Positions 1-6,393 of a stretch of DNA of 34,190 nt are shown here, one piece after another. Numbering within the stretch: the stretch's first letter is position 1; each line of letters starts with the position of its first letter. Below the pieces are notes generated by a model, which saw only the letters and a list, made by a program, of their open reading frames with translations, was not told where the DNA came from and searched no databases. A program made the position numbers and the translations under genes. The DNA lies in contig CAITBU010000238.1 in assembly GCA_903890595.1 (NCBI GenBank), positions 1 to 34,190 on the forward strand. Reading direction: 5' to 3'. This stretch comes from an uncultured Holophagaceae bacterium (GTDB lineage Bacteria > Acidobacteriota > Holophagae > Holophagales > Holophagaceae).

Positions 1-119
1 CCCTCCAGCACATCGTCCGCCAGGAAGGAGATGTGGGCCCGCAGGGCCGCCTCTTCCAGGGCCGGGGCCTGGGGCAGCAGGGTGGAACAGGCGAGCAAGG
101 CAAGCAGGATGGATTTCAA
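1..119 (-). CDS. Secreted M28-type peptidase, N-terminal fragment
   Basis: Only the first 39 codons lie in the window; the rest runs off the left edge. The start is TTG at 119, chosen because GGGAGG lies 5 nt upstream and the frame closes at a stop (positions 141-143) without any better start. The translation opens with Lys followed by a hydrophobic stretch (SILLALLACSTLLPQAPA), a typical Sec signal peptide. It continues with LRAHISFLADDVLEG, which matches the segment that opens the mature part of many secreted M28 zinc aminopeptidases (R/A-H-x-x-F-L-A-D-D-x-L-E-G-R). The metal-binding core is outside the window, so the catalytic assignment rests on this N-terminal signature alone. The gene is divergent from the tricorn protease gene, with about 145 bp between the two starts. 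A different secreted hydrolase is possible. Confidence 0.62.
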   Translation of the reverse strand, partial: MKSILLALLACSTLLPQAPALEEAALRAHISFLADDVLE

Positions 120-264
120 CGTGGCCTCCCAGGGTCCACCTTAGACGGGACGGGCCCCCCGTGCAGTAGCAGCACTTATTTCCCTACAATTCCCAACCTC
201 GACTCAACGGCCGGAAGCCTCACGCCGTATGCTTCCTGGACCACCCCCGAGCCCGGAGATTCTC

Positions 265-3200
265 ATGCGCCTGCTTCCCTGTTTCGCCACGGCCCTGGTC
301 GTGGCCACCGCCCTCAGCGCCACCGCCCAGGTCGATGCCCGGCTGATGCGCTATCCCGCCGTCTCGGCCACTCAGATTGCCTTCACCTACGCCAACGACA
401 TCTGGCTGGTGCCCAAGACCGGCGGCATGGCCCAGCGCCTGTCCACCCCCAAGGGCGAGGAGTCCTTCCCCCGCTTCTCCCCGGATGGCCGGGAGCTGGC
501 CTTCTCGGCCAACTACGACGGGAACCAGGATGTCTACGTCCTGCCCGTGGCCGGCGGCGTGCCCACCCGGGTGACGCACCACCCCATGGCCGACCGCCTC
601 GTAGACTGGCACCCCAATGGCAAGTCGCTGCTCTTCGCCTCGGGCATGGAGTCCGGCAAGGACCGCTTCAACAAGCTGTTCCTCGTCCCCAAGGAGGGCG
701 GGCTGCCCGTGGCCCTGCCCCTGCCCTACGCCGAGTTTGGTGCCCTGTCCCCGGACGGCAAGCTCCTGGCCTACCAGCCCGTGAGCACGGACTTCCGCAC
801 CTGGAAGCGCTACCGCGGCGGCATGGCCTCGGAGATCTGGCTCTACGACCTGGAGCAGAAGACCGCCAGCCGTCTGCCCAGCCTGGGCGGCTCCAATGAC
901 TCCCTGCCCATGTGGCATGGCGGCAAGCTCTACTTCCTCTCGGACCGCGACGAGGTGAAGCGCAGCAACATCTGGTCCTACGACCCCGCCACCAAGGCCT
1001 TCCAGCAGCTCACCTTCTTCAAGGAATACGACGTCCACTTCCCCGCCATCGGACCTTCCGACATCGTGCTCGAGGCCGGCGGCCGTCTGCATCGCCTGGA
1101 GCTGCCCTCGGAGAAGCTCCAGGAGGTGAAGGTCGAGGTCATCACCGACCGGGCCACCCTGAAGCCCCGGGAGGAAAACGCCAGCAAGCTCCTCAAGCAC
1201 CCCGACCTTTCCCCCCAGGCCAAGCGGGCCGTGTTCGAGGCTCGGGGCGAGATCTTCTCTGTGCCGGCGGAGAAGGGCTACGTCGTCAACCTCACCCGCA
1301 GCCCCGGGGTTGCGGAGCGCTTCCCGGCCCTGTCCCCGGACGGCAAGCAGGTGGCCTACTTCAGCGACCGCTCCGGGGAGTACGAGCTGCACGTGCGGCC
1401 TGCGGACGGGTCCGGCGAGGAGCGCCAGGTCACCCACCTGGGTCCCGGCTTCCGGTACCACATCTCCTGGTCCCCGGATGCCAAGCGGGTGCTCTTCGTG
1501 GACCAGGCCATGCGCATCAACCTCTGCGACCTGGACACAGGCAAGGTTCAGACCGTGGACAAGGGGCTCGGCCTGTATGAGAACGCCCTAGAGGCCTTCC
1601 GGGCCAACTGGTCTGCCGACAGCCGCTGGGTCACCTACGCCCGGGACAACGCCAACCAGAACAGTGTGGTGGTCCTCTACGACACCAAGACCAGCCAGCG
1701 CCACGAGGTGACCTCGCCCTTCTACAGCGCGGGTGACCCGGTCTTCGACTCCGAGGGCAACCACCTCTTCCTCACCACGGGCCAGCAGTTCAACCCCACC
1801 TACAGCGACCTGGACAACACCTGGGTCTATGCCTCCACCACCCGCCTGGCGGCTCTCCCCCTGCGCAAGGACGTGGCCTCGCCCCTGGCCCCGCGCAACG
1901 ACGTGGACGCCCCCAAGGAAGACAAGCCGAAGGAGGACAAGCCGAAAGACGAAAAGGACGCCAGCGCCGACAAGAAGGAGGCCGCCAAGGCCGTGGAGAT
2001 CGACCTGGAGGGCATCGAGTCCCGCATGGTCCTCCTGCCGCCCCCAGCGGGCTACTACGACAACCTGGCCGCCCCCAAGGGCAAGCTGGTCTACCGGCGC
2101 ACCGCCCACCGGAACGCCGACGGTGAGGACAAGGCCACGCTGTACACCTTCGACTTTGAGGAGCGCGAGGAGAAGGCCGTGCTGGCGGATGTGGATGGCG
2201 CCCTCCTGAGCTCAGACGGCAAGAAGGTCCTGGTGAACCGCAAGCAGGACTTCGCCCTGGTGGACCTCAAGCCCGACCAGAAGTTCGAGAAGAAGCTGCC
2301 CACGGGTGAGCTGCCTATGACCGTAGATCCCCCGGCGGAGTGGCAGCAGATCTTCAACGACACCTGGCGCCTCCAGCGAGACATGTTCTACGACCCCGCC
2401 ATGCATGGCGTGGACTGGGCCGCCATGCGGGTCCGCTACGGCAAGCTGCTGAAGGACTGCGTCACCCGCGAGGACGTGAACTTCGTCATCGGTGAGCTCA
2501 TCTCCGAGCTGAACGCCTCTCACGCCTACCGGGGCGGTGGCGACGTGGAGGCCTCCAGCCGCCAGGGGACGGGTCTGCTGGGTGCGGACTTCAGCCTGGA
2601 AAACGGTGCCTTCCGCATCAAGACCATCCTCCGCGGTGCGACCTGGGATGCCGTGCACCGGGGACCGCTGGCCCAGCCGGGCTTGAAGGTGAAGGAAGGC
2701 GACTACCTGCTGGCCGTGAACCGCAGGGTCCTCGATACCAAGAAGGATCCCTGGTCTGCCTTCCAGGGTCTGGCTGGCAAGACCGTGCTGCTGACCGTCA
2801 ACGACAAGCCCTCCCTGGAAGGTGCCCACGACGTCCTCGTCGAGACCGTGGCCAATGACTACTCGCTGCGCTACTGGGCCTGGATCGAAGCCAAGCGGAG
2901 CTATGTGGAGAAGGCTACCAACGGGCGCCTCGGCTACGTCTACGTGCCGGACACCGGCATCGGCGGCCAGAATGACCTGGTGCGCCAGTTCCGCGGCCAG
3001 TGGGACAAGGCCGGCCTGGTCATCGATGAGCGCTTCAACAGCGGCGGGCAGATCCCGGACCGCTTCGTGGAGATGCTGGGCCGGAAGACCCTCAACTACT
3101 GGGGCGTGCGCGACGGCAAGGACTGGCAGTGGCCCCAGGTAGCTCACGAAGGACCCATGGCCATGCTCATAAACGGCTGGAGCGGCTCCGGGGGCGATGC

Positions 3201-3531
3201 CTTCCCCCGCTACTTCAAGCAGGCTGGGCTCGGCCCCCTCATCGGCCGCCGCACCTGGGGTGGACTCATTGGCATCACCGGCGCCCCCGCCCTCATCGAT
3301 GGCGGCTACCTGACCGTCCCCACCTTTGGCCTCTACTCCCGCGAGGGCCAGTGGGTGGTCGAGGGCTACGGTGTGGATCCCGACATCGAGGTGATGGACG
3401 ATCCGGCGCTGCTGGCCCAGGGCAAGGATCCCCAGCTGGACCGGGCCATTCAGGAGGTCGAGGCCTCCCTCAAGAAGAACCCGCCCTTGGTCACCCCCAA
3501 GCCGGCCTACCCGAAGCGCTCGGGGTTCTGA
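265..3531 (+). CDS. Tricorn-type protease (S41 family), secreted
   Basis: 1088 aa. Tricorn proteases are large self-compartmentalising serine peptidases that shorten oligopeptides. ATG 265 is chosen over the upstream in-frame start at 229 because CGGAG precedes it and it begins a clean signal peptide (MRLLPCFATALVVATALSAT, ending near AQ21). Domain order: two beta-propeller regions with PD40-like repeats (for example FPRFSPDGRELAFSA and ERFPALSPDGKQVAYFS), a highly charged Lys/Asp/Glu/Pro linker at about residues 549-577, the helical C1 domain, a PDZ domain (around LKVKEGDYLLAVN), and the C2 catalytic domain. The catalytic His is H753 in ASHAYRGGGD. The nucleophile is S975 in GSGGDAF, and the C-terminal EGYGVDPDIEV segment is the conserved region carrying the catalytic Glu. 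The gene appears monocistronic, ending at a hairpin shared with the convergent gene. The family call is very secure; export to the periplasm is inferred from the signal peptide. Confidence 0.95.
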   Translation: MRLLPCFATALVVATALSATAQVDARLMRYPAVSATQIAFTYANDIWLVPKTGGMAQRLSTPKGEESFPRFSPDGRELAFSANYDGNQDVYVLPVAGGVPTRVTHHPMADRLVDWHPNGKSLLFASGMESGKDRFNKLFLVPKEGGLPVALPLPYAEFGALSPDGKLLAYQPVSTDFRTWKRYRGGMASEIWLYDLEQKTASRLPSLGGSNDSLPMWHGGKLYFLSDRDEVKRSNIWSYDPATKAFQQLTFFKEYDVHFPAIGPSDIVLEAGGRLHRLELPSEKLQEVKVEVITDRATLKPREENASKLLKHPDLSPQAKRAVFEARGEIFSVPAEKGYVVNLTRSPGVAERFPALSPDGKQVAYFSDRSGEYELHVRPADGSGEERQVTHLGPGFRYHISWSPDAKRVLFVDQAMRINLCDLDTGKVQTVDKGLGLYENALEAFRANWSADSRWVTYARDNANQNSVVVLYDTKTSQRHEVTSPFYSAGDPVFDSEGNHLFLTTGQQFNPTYSDLDNTWVYASTTRLAALPLRKDVASPLAPRNDVDAPKEDKPKEDKPKDEKDASADKKEAAKAVEIDLEGIESRMVLLPPPAGYYDNLAAPKGKLVYRRTAHRNADGEDKATLYTFDFEEREEKAVLADVDGALLSSDGKKVLVNRKQDFALVDLKPDQKFEKKLPTGELPMTVDPPAEWQQIFNDTWRLQRDMFYDPAMHGVDWAAMRVRYGKLLKDCVTREDVNFVIGELISELNASHAYRGGGDVEASSRQGTGLLGADFSLENGAFRIKTILRGATWDAVHRGPLAQPGLKVKEGDYLLAVNRRVLDTKKDPWSAFQGLAGKTVLLTVNDKPSLEGAHDVLVETVANDYSLRYWAWIEAKRSYVEKATNGRLGYVYVPDTGIGGQNDLVRQFRGQWDKAGLVIDERFNSGGQIPDRFVEMLGRKTLNYWGVRDGKDWQWPQVAHEGPMAMLINGWSGSGGDAFPRYFKQAGLGPLIGRRTWGGLIGITGAPALIDGGYLTVPTFGLYSREGQWVVEGYGVDPDIEVMDDPALLAQGKDPQLDRAIQEVEASLKKNPPLVTPKPAYPKRSGF

Positions 3532-3532
3532 G

Positions 3533-3566
3533 GAGAGCCCCGGGCCCGGTTGGGCTCGGGGCTCTC
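3533..3566. terminator. Bidirectional terminator hairpin
   Basis: Two 15-nt arms, GAGAGCCCCGGGCCC and GGGCTCGGGGCTCTC, pair with one mismatch around a GGTT loop. The hairpin begins 1 nt after the tricorn stop and ends 8 nt before the stop of the convergent dienelactone hydrolase gene, so it could end transcription from both sides. There is no strong T tract on either strand, so its efficiency as an intrinsic terminator is uncertain. Confidence 0.7.
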
Positions 3567-3574
3567 AATCGCCC

Positions 3575-4333
3575 CTAGAAGATCTCCTGGAAGAAGGCCT
3601 TCATGTGGTCCCAGCTGCGGCGGTGGGCGGCCTCGTTGTAGGCGGCGCCCTTGCTGTTGTCCTTGCCAGCTTCCTTCTGGGTGAAGGCGTGGACGGCACC
3701 GGCATAACCGACGAAGACATAGTCGGCCTTGCTCTTGCGCATCTCGTCCTGGAAGGCGGCCACATCCTTGGCGGGCACGAAGGGATCATCGGCCCCGTGG
3801 CACACCAGCACCTTGGCACTGATGGGACCTGCTGCGTAGTCCGCGGGCACGTCCAGGCCACCGTGGAAGGACACCACACCCTTCACCGGCAGGCCCGCGC
3901 GGGCAGCCTCCAGGGCCCCGGTGCCACCAAAGCAGTAACCGATGACCGCCAGGCGGGAGGGGTCCACCCCCTTCTGGGCCTTGAGGGCTTCCAGGGCCGC
4001 CGAAACACGACGGCGGTAGAGGGCCCGGTCGCCCTTGAAGCTGCCCGCCAGCTTGCCGGCCTCGCCGCCTGTCTTGGGCCTCACCCCTTCGCCGTAGAGG
4101 TCGGCCGCCAGGGCCACATAGCCCAGCTTGGCTAAATCGTCCGAGACCCGGCGCTCATGGTCCGAGAGGCCCATCCACTGGTGGATCACCAGCACGCCGG
4201 GCACCTTACCCTTGGCAGCGGATGGCTGGGCCAGGTAGCCCGCCAGCTTGGTGGGGCCTTCCTGGTAGGCGAGGGGCTCACCGGCAAAGGCCGGAAGGAC
4301 AGCAAGGGAAAGGGCAAATACCGTTCGGCGCAT
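3575..4333 (-). CDS. Dienelactone hydrolase family protein, exported
   Basis: 252 aa. An alpha/beta hydrolase of the dienelactone hydrolase (DLH) family; members hydrolyse lactones or esters, often with unknown natural substrates. The DLH triad is visible: Cys134 in GYCFGG, Asp183 in GADDPFVP, and His215 in VHAFTQ. LVIHQWMGLSDHE near residue 50 is the conserved oxyanion-side segment. The N-terminus MRRTVFALSLAVLPAFAG is a signal peptide, so the enzyme is probably periplasmic, unlike the cytoplasmic DLH of chlorocatechol pathways. No ring-cleavage genes are nearby, so a general esterase role is more likely than aromatic degradation. ATG 4333 has GGAG 5 nt upstream. It lies downstream of dut on the same strand but is separated from it by a palindromic repeat, so it is probably transcribed separately. 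Confidence 0.9.
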   Translation of the reverse strand: MRRTVFALSLAVLPAFAGEPLAYQEGPTKLAGYLAQPSAAKGKVPGVLVIHQWMGLSDHERRVSDDLAKLGYVALAADLYGEGVRPKTGGEAGKLAGSFKGDRALYRRRVSAALEALKAQKGVDPSRLAVIGYCFGGTGALEAARAGLPVKGVVSFHGGLDVPADYAAGPISAKVLVCHGADDPFVPAKDVAAFQDEMRKSKADYVFVGYAGAVHAFTQKEAGKDNSKGAAYNEAAHRRSWDHMKAFFQEIF

Positions 4334-4407
4334 GGGATCTCCGGTGTTACGACACCCATCCTAGTCTCGACAGGACCAGAATGCCAGGGGAAGCAAAAGC
4401 AACCACT

Positions 4408-4486
4408 CTCGCAGAGGACGCGGAGAGAGCAGAGAGTCGCAGAGGACCTCTGTGCTCTCCGCGCCTTCCTCCGCAGCCTCTGCGAG
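4408..4486. repeat. Palindromic intergenic repeat, copy A
   Basis: A nested palindrome between dut and the dienelactone hydrolase gene. The outer arms CTCGCAGAGG (4408-4417) and CCTCTGCGAG (4477-4486) pair perfectly. Inner arms CGCGGAGAG (4419-4427) and CTCTCCGCG (4455-4463) also pair perfectly. A further small palindrome, CAGAGG-A-CCTCTG, lies at 4440-4452. The CGCAGAGGA and GCGGAG words recur at about 5008 and 25238, so this appears to be one copy of a dispersed family. It may also act as a terminator for dut. Confidence 0.7.
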
Positions 4487-4498
4487 GGTAGTTAATCC

Positions 4499-4954
4499 CT
4501 ACCGCCCCGTGCTGCCGTAGCCGCCGCTGCCGCGACCGGTGTCGCCCAGGGCTTCCACGCTGGGCTCGGGGGTCCAGGTCCAGTGAGCCGCCGGGGCCAC
4601 CAGCAGCTGGGCGATGCGCTCGCCGCGGCGCAGGTCGAAGGGGGCGTCGCCGTGGTTGATGAGCAGGACCTGCACCTCGCCCCGATAGTCGGCATCGATG
4701 GTGCCCGGCGCATTCAGCACCGTCAGGCCATGCTTCAGCGCCAGCCCCGAGCGGGGCCGCACCTGACCCTCGTAGCCCGGCGGGATGGCCATGACCAGCC
4801 CCGTGGGCACCAGGCGCCGCTGGCCCGGCACCAGGGTCCAGGTCTCGCCCTCGGGCGTGGCCGCCCGCAGGTCCATCCCCGCCGAGTGGGCCGTGGCGGC
4901 CGAGGGCAGGTCAAGGCCAAGGCCGTGGGGAAGCTGATGAACCGGGATGCGCAT
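4499..4954 (-). CDS. dut: dUTP diphosphatase (dUTPase)
   Basis: 151 aa from ATG 4954. It hydrolyses dUTP to dUMP and pyrophosphate, keeping uracil out of DNA and supplying dUMP for thymidylate synthesis; it acts as a cytoplasmic trimer. All five trimeric dUTPase motifs are present: AGMDLRAA, PRSGLALKHG, the GTIDADYRGE segment with the uracil-binding loop and catalytic Asp, RGERIAQLLV, and a C-terminal Gly-rich arm (GDTGRGSGGYGSTGR) that closes over the triphosphate. The start is not certain. A GTG at 4969 would add five residues, and neither start has a good Shine-Dalgarno sequence; ATG 4954 gives the usual family N-terminus. It lies downstream of rlmN on the same strand, with a palindromic repeat in between. 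Confidence 0.95.
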   Translation of the reverse strand: MRIPVHQLPHGLGLDLPSAATAHSAGMDLRAATPEGETWTLVPGQRRLVPTGLVMAIPPGYEGQVRPRSGLALKHGLTVLNAPGTIDADYRGEVQVLLINHGDAPFDLRRGERIAQLLVAPAAHWTWTPEPSVEALGDTGRGSGGYGSTGR

Positions 4955-5005
4955 CCAAAAAGCATCCACGCAAAGGTGCAGGGGGGTCTATGGAAAAGAC
5001 AGGTT

Positions 5006-5120
5006 GAACGCAGAGGACACCCGAGGGGCAGAGGAGCGCAGCGCCAGCAGTATCCCCTTCCTCCCCTTCATCCCTGTTTTCACGAAAAAGCATCGGGGAC
5101 AGGGATGAAGGGGATAATGG
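5006..5120. repeat. Palindromic intergenic repeat, copy B
   Basis: Lies between rlmN and dut. The core is a perfect 15-bp inverted repeat, CCCCTTCATCCCTGT (5063-5077) and ACAGGGATGAAGGGG (5099-5113). Its 21-nt loop contains TTTTC-AC-GAAAA and AAAAAGCAT. The left flank carries GAACGCAGAGGA (from 5006) and other CAGAGG words. The same core sequence and the AAAAAGCAT loop word recur in the copy near 25318-25381. Confidence 0.78.
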
Positions 5121-5176
5121 CAGAGACTTCCTTGCCAGCCTGAACACCGATTACGTGCCGGATTGAACCCGGGCTG

Positions 5177-6295
5177 CTAGCCCCGTTCCTGCCCAACCTC
5201 GTTGTCCTTACGGCCCAGACCGGGCGCCTTCACCAGCTGCCCGCAGGCCCCCTGGATGTCGCGGCCTCGGCTGCGGCGGACGGTGACGAAGCAGCCGCGG
5301 GCCTTGAGGCGCTGGGCGAAGGCCTGGACGCGGTCCTCCTCCGGGGTGCGGAAGGTGCTGGCGTCGTGCTCGTTGAGGGGGATGAGGTTGAGGTTGTGGG
5401 CGCTGCGCAGGTCCCCCAGCCAGTCCGCTAGGCGCTCGGCATCGGCCTCGGTGTCGTTCTCGCCGGCGATGAGCACGTACTCGAAGGTGAACTTCTCGCC
5501 CCGGCGCAGGCCCCAGCGGTCCAGGGCCTCCCGCAGACGGGCCAGATTCCACACCCGATTCACGGGCATTGTGCGGCTGCGGGCCTCGTCGGTGGTGGCG
5601 TTGAGGCTGAGGGCCAGCAAGGGTCTCGGCTCCATCAGCGCCAGCTTCTCCAGGCCGCTCACTAAGCCGGCGGTGCTCACGGTGATGCGGCCCTTGCCCA
5701 GGCCCAGGCCCGACTCGTGACAGAGCAGGCGGATGGCGCGGTGCAGGTTCTCCAGGTTGTGCAGAGGCTCGCCCATGCCCATGAACACCAGGGTCAGCTC
5801 ATGGCCCCGGTCGGGGCCCAGCGCCGCCATGAGGGCCAGCACCTGGCCCAGGATCTCGCCAGCCTGCAGGTTGCGCAGGATGCCCATGCTGCCCGTCGCG
5901 CAGAAGGTACAGCCCATGGCGCAGCCCACTTGGCTGGACACGCAGTAGGTCACCCGGGGGTTGCGCACCCGCCGGGGCATGTGGACGGCCTCAATGCGCT
6001 TTCCGTCGCCCAGTTCGAGGGCCAGCTTGGTGGACCCGTCCTCCGAAGGCTGCTGCTCCACCAGGCGCGGCAGGCTCAGGTCAGCCACGCCCTCCAGCCA
6101 GCGGCGGATGCCTGGGCCCAGTGCCGGGGCGCCATCCTGCCAGGTCCAGGGGCGGTGCAGACGGCGAAAGGTCTCCAGGGCACTGCCGGGACAGCCCAGG
6201 GCCGCCAAGTCCTCCGGGAACAGGGACCAAGCCGAGGGCAGGCCCCCCCGCTCGGGGGCGGGGCGATCCCAGGGCATGTTCGAAGGCGCTTCCAT
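5177..6295 (-). CDS. rlmN: Dual-specificity rRNA/tRNA methyltransferase RlmN
   Basis: 372 aa from ATG 6295. A radical SAM enzyme that methylates C2 of A2503 in 23S rRNA and A37 in some tRNAs. The 4Fe-4S cluster motif C-x3-C-x2-C is at Cys125, Cys129 and Cys132 (GCAMGCTFCATG). The C-terminal Cys351 in GACGQL is the residue that carries the methyl intermediate in this family. The Gly-rich segment FMGMGEPLHN and the tail RRSRGRDIQGACGQL are also typical. The open frame continues upstream to 6454, but that would overlap the divergent M1 peptidase gene and lacks family similarity. ATG 6277 is an alternative with a GGAAG 10 nt upstream. ATG 6295 has no Shine-Dalgarno sequence but has TACACT 6 nt upstream, which suits a leaderless transcript. 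The family call is secure; the exact start is open. Confidence 0.95.
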   Translation of the reverse strand: MEAPSNMPWDRPAPERGGLPSAWSLFPEDLAALGCPGSALETFRRLHRPWTWQDGAPALGPGIRRWLEGVADLSLPRLVEQQPSEDGSTKLALELGDGKRIEAVHMPRRVRNPRVTYCVSSQVGCAMGCTFCATGSMGILRNLQAGEILGQVLALMAALGPDRGHELTLVFMGMGEPLHNLENLHRAIRLLCHESGLGLGKGRITVSTAGLVSGLEKLALMEPRPLLALSLNATTDEARSRTMPVNRVWNLARLREALDRWGLRRGEKFTFEYVLIAGENDTEADAERLADWLGDLRSAHNLNLIPLNEHDASTFRTPEEDRVQAFAQRLKARGCFVTVRRSRGRDIQGACGQLVKAPGLGRKDNEVGQERG

Positions 6296-6301
6296 CGACC
6301 C

Positions 6302-6307
6302 AGTGTA
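6302..6307 (-). promoter_or_regulatory. Candidate -10 element for leaderless rlmN
   Basis: TACACT is followed by exactly 6 nt (GGGTCG) and then ATG 6295. A transcript starting at the usual distance from this hexamer would begin at or next to the A of ATG. No convincing -35 hexamer was found at 16-18 nt spacing. Three other genes in the window share TAnnnT-N6-ATG. Confidence 0.4.
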
Positions 6308-6393
6308 GTGTCCAGGATTTGCTAACATGCCAGATTCGCCGCGCCCGCTAGCATCAACCACACATATACGATGAAGACCTCTCGGAGTCAGCC

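Noticed and set aside
185..190. TACAAT as -10 of the tricorn gene
   Set aside because: No -35 hexamer at 16-18 nt spacing; not strong enough to list as a promoter.
5130..5190. Possible tRNA remnant on the minus strand (CCCGGGTTCAATCCGGCA resembles a T arm)
   Set aside because: The T stem does not pair when the loop is placed properly, and no anticodon or D arm is found upstream; chance similarity.
6323..6328. GCTAACATG word upstream of both the M1 gene (6321) and the SGNH gene (31494), possibly a shared -10 (TAACAT)
   Set aside because: Only two cases, at different distances from the starts (65 and 55 nt) and with no -35 match; could be chance.
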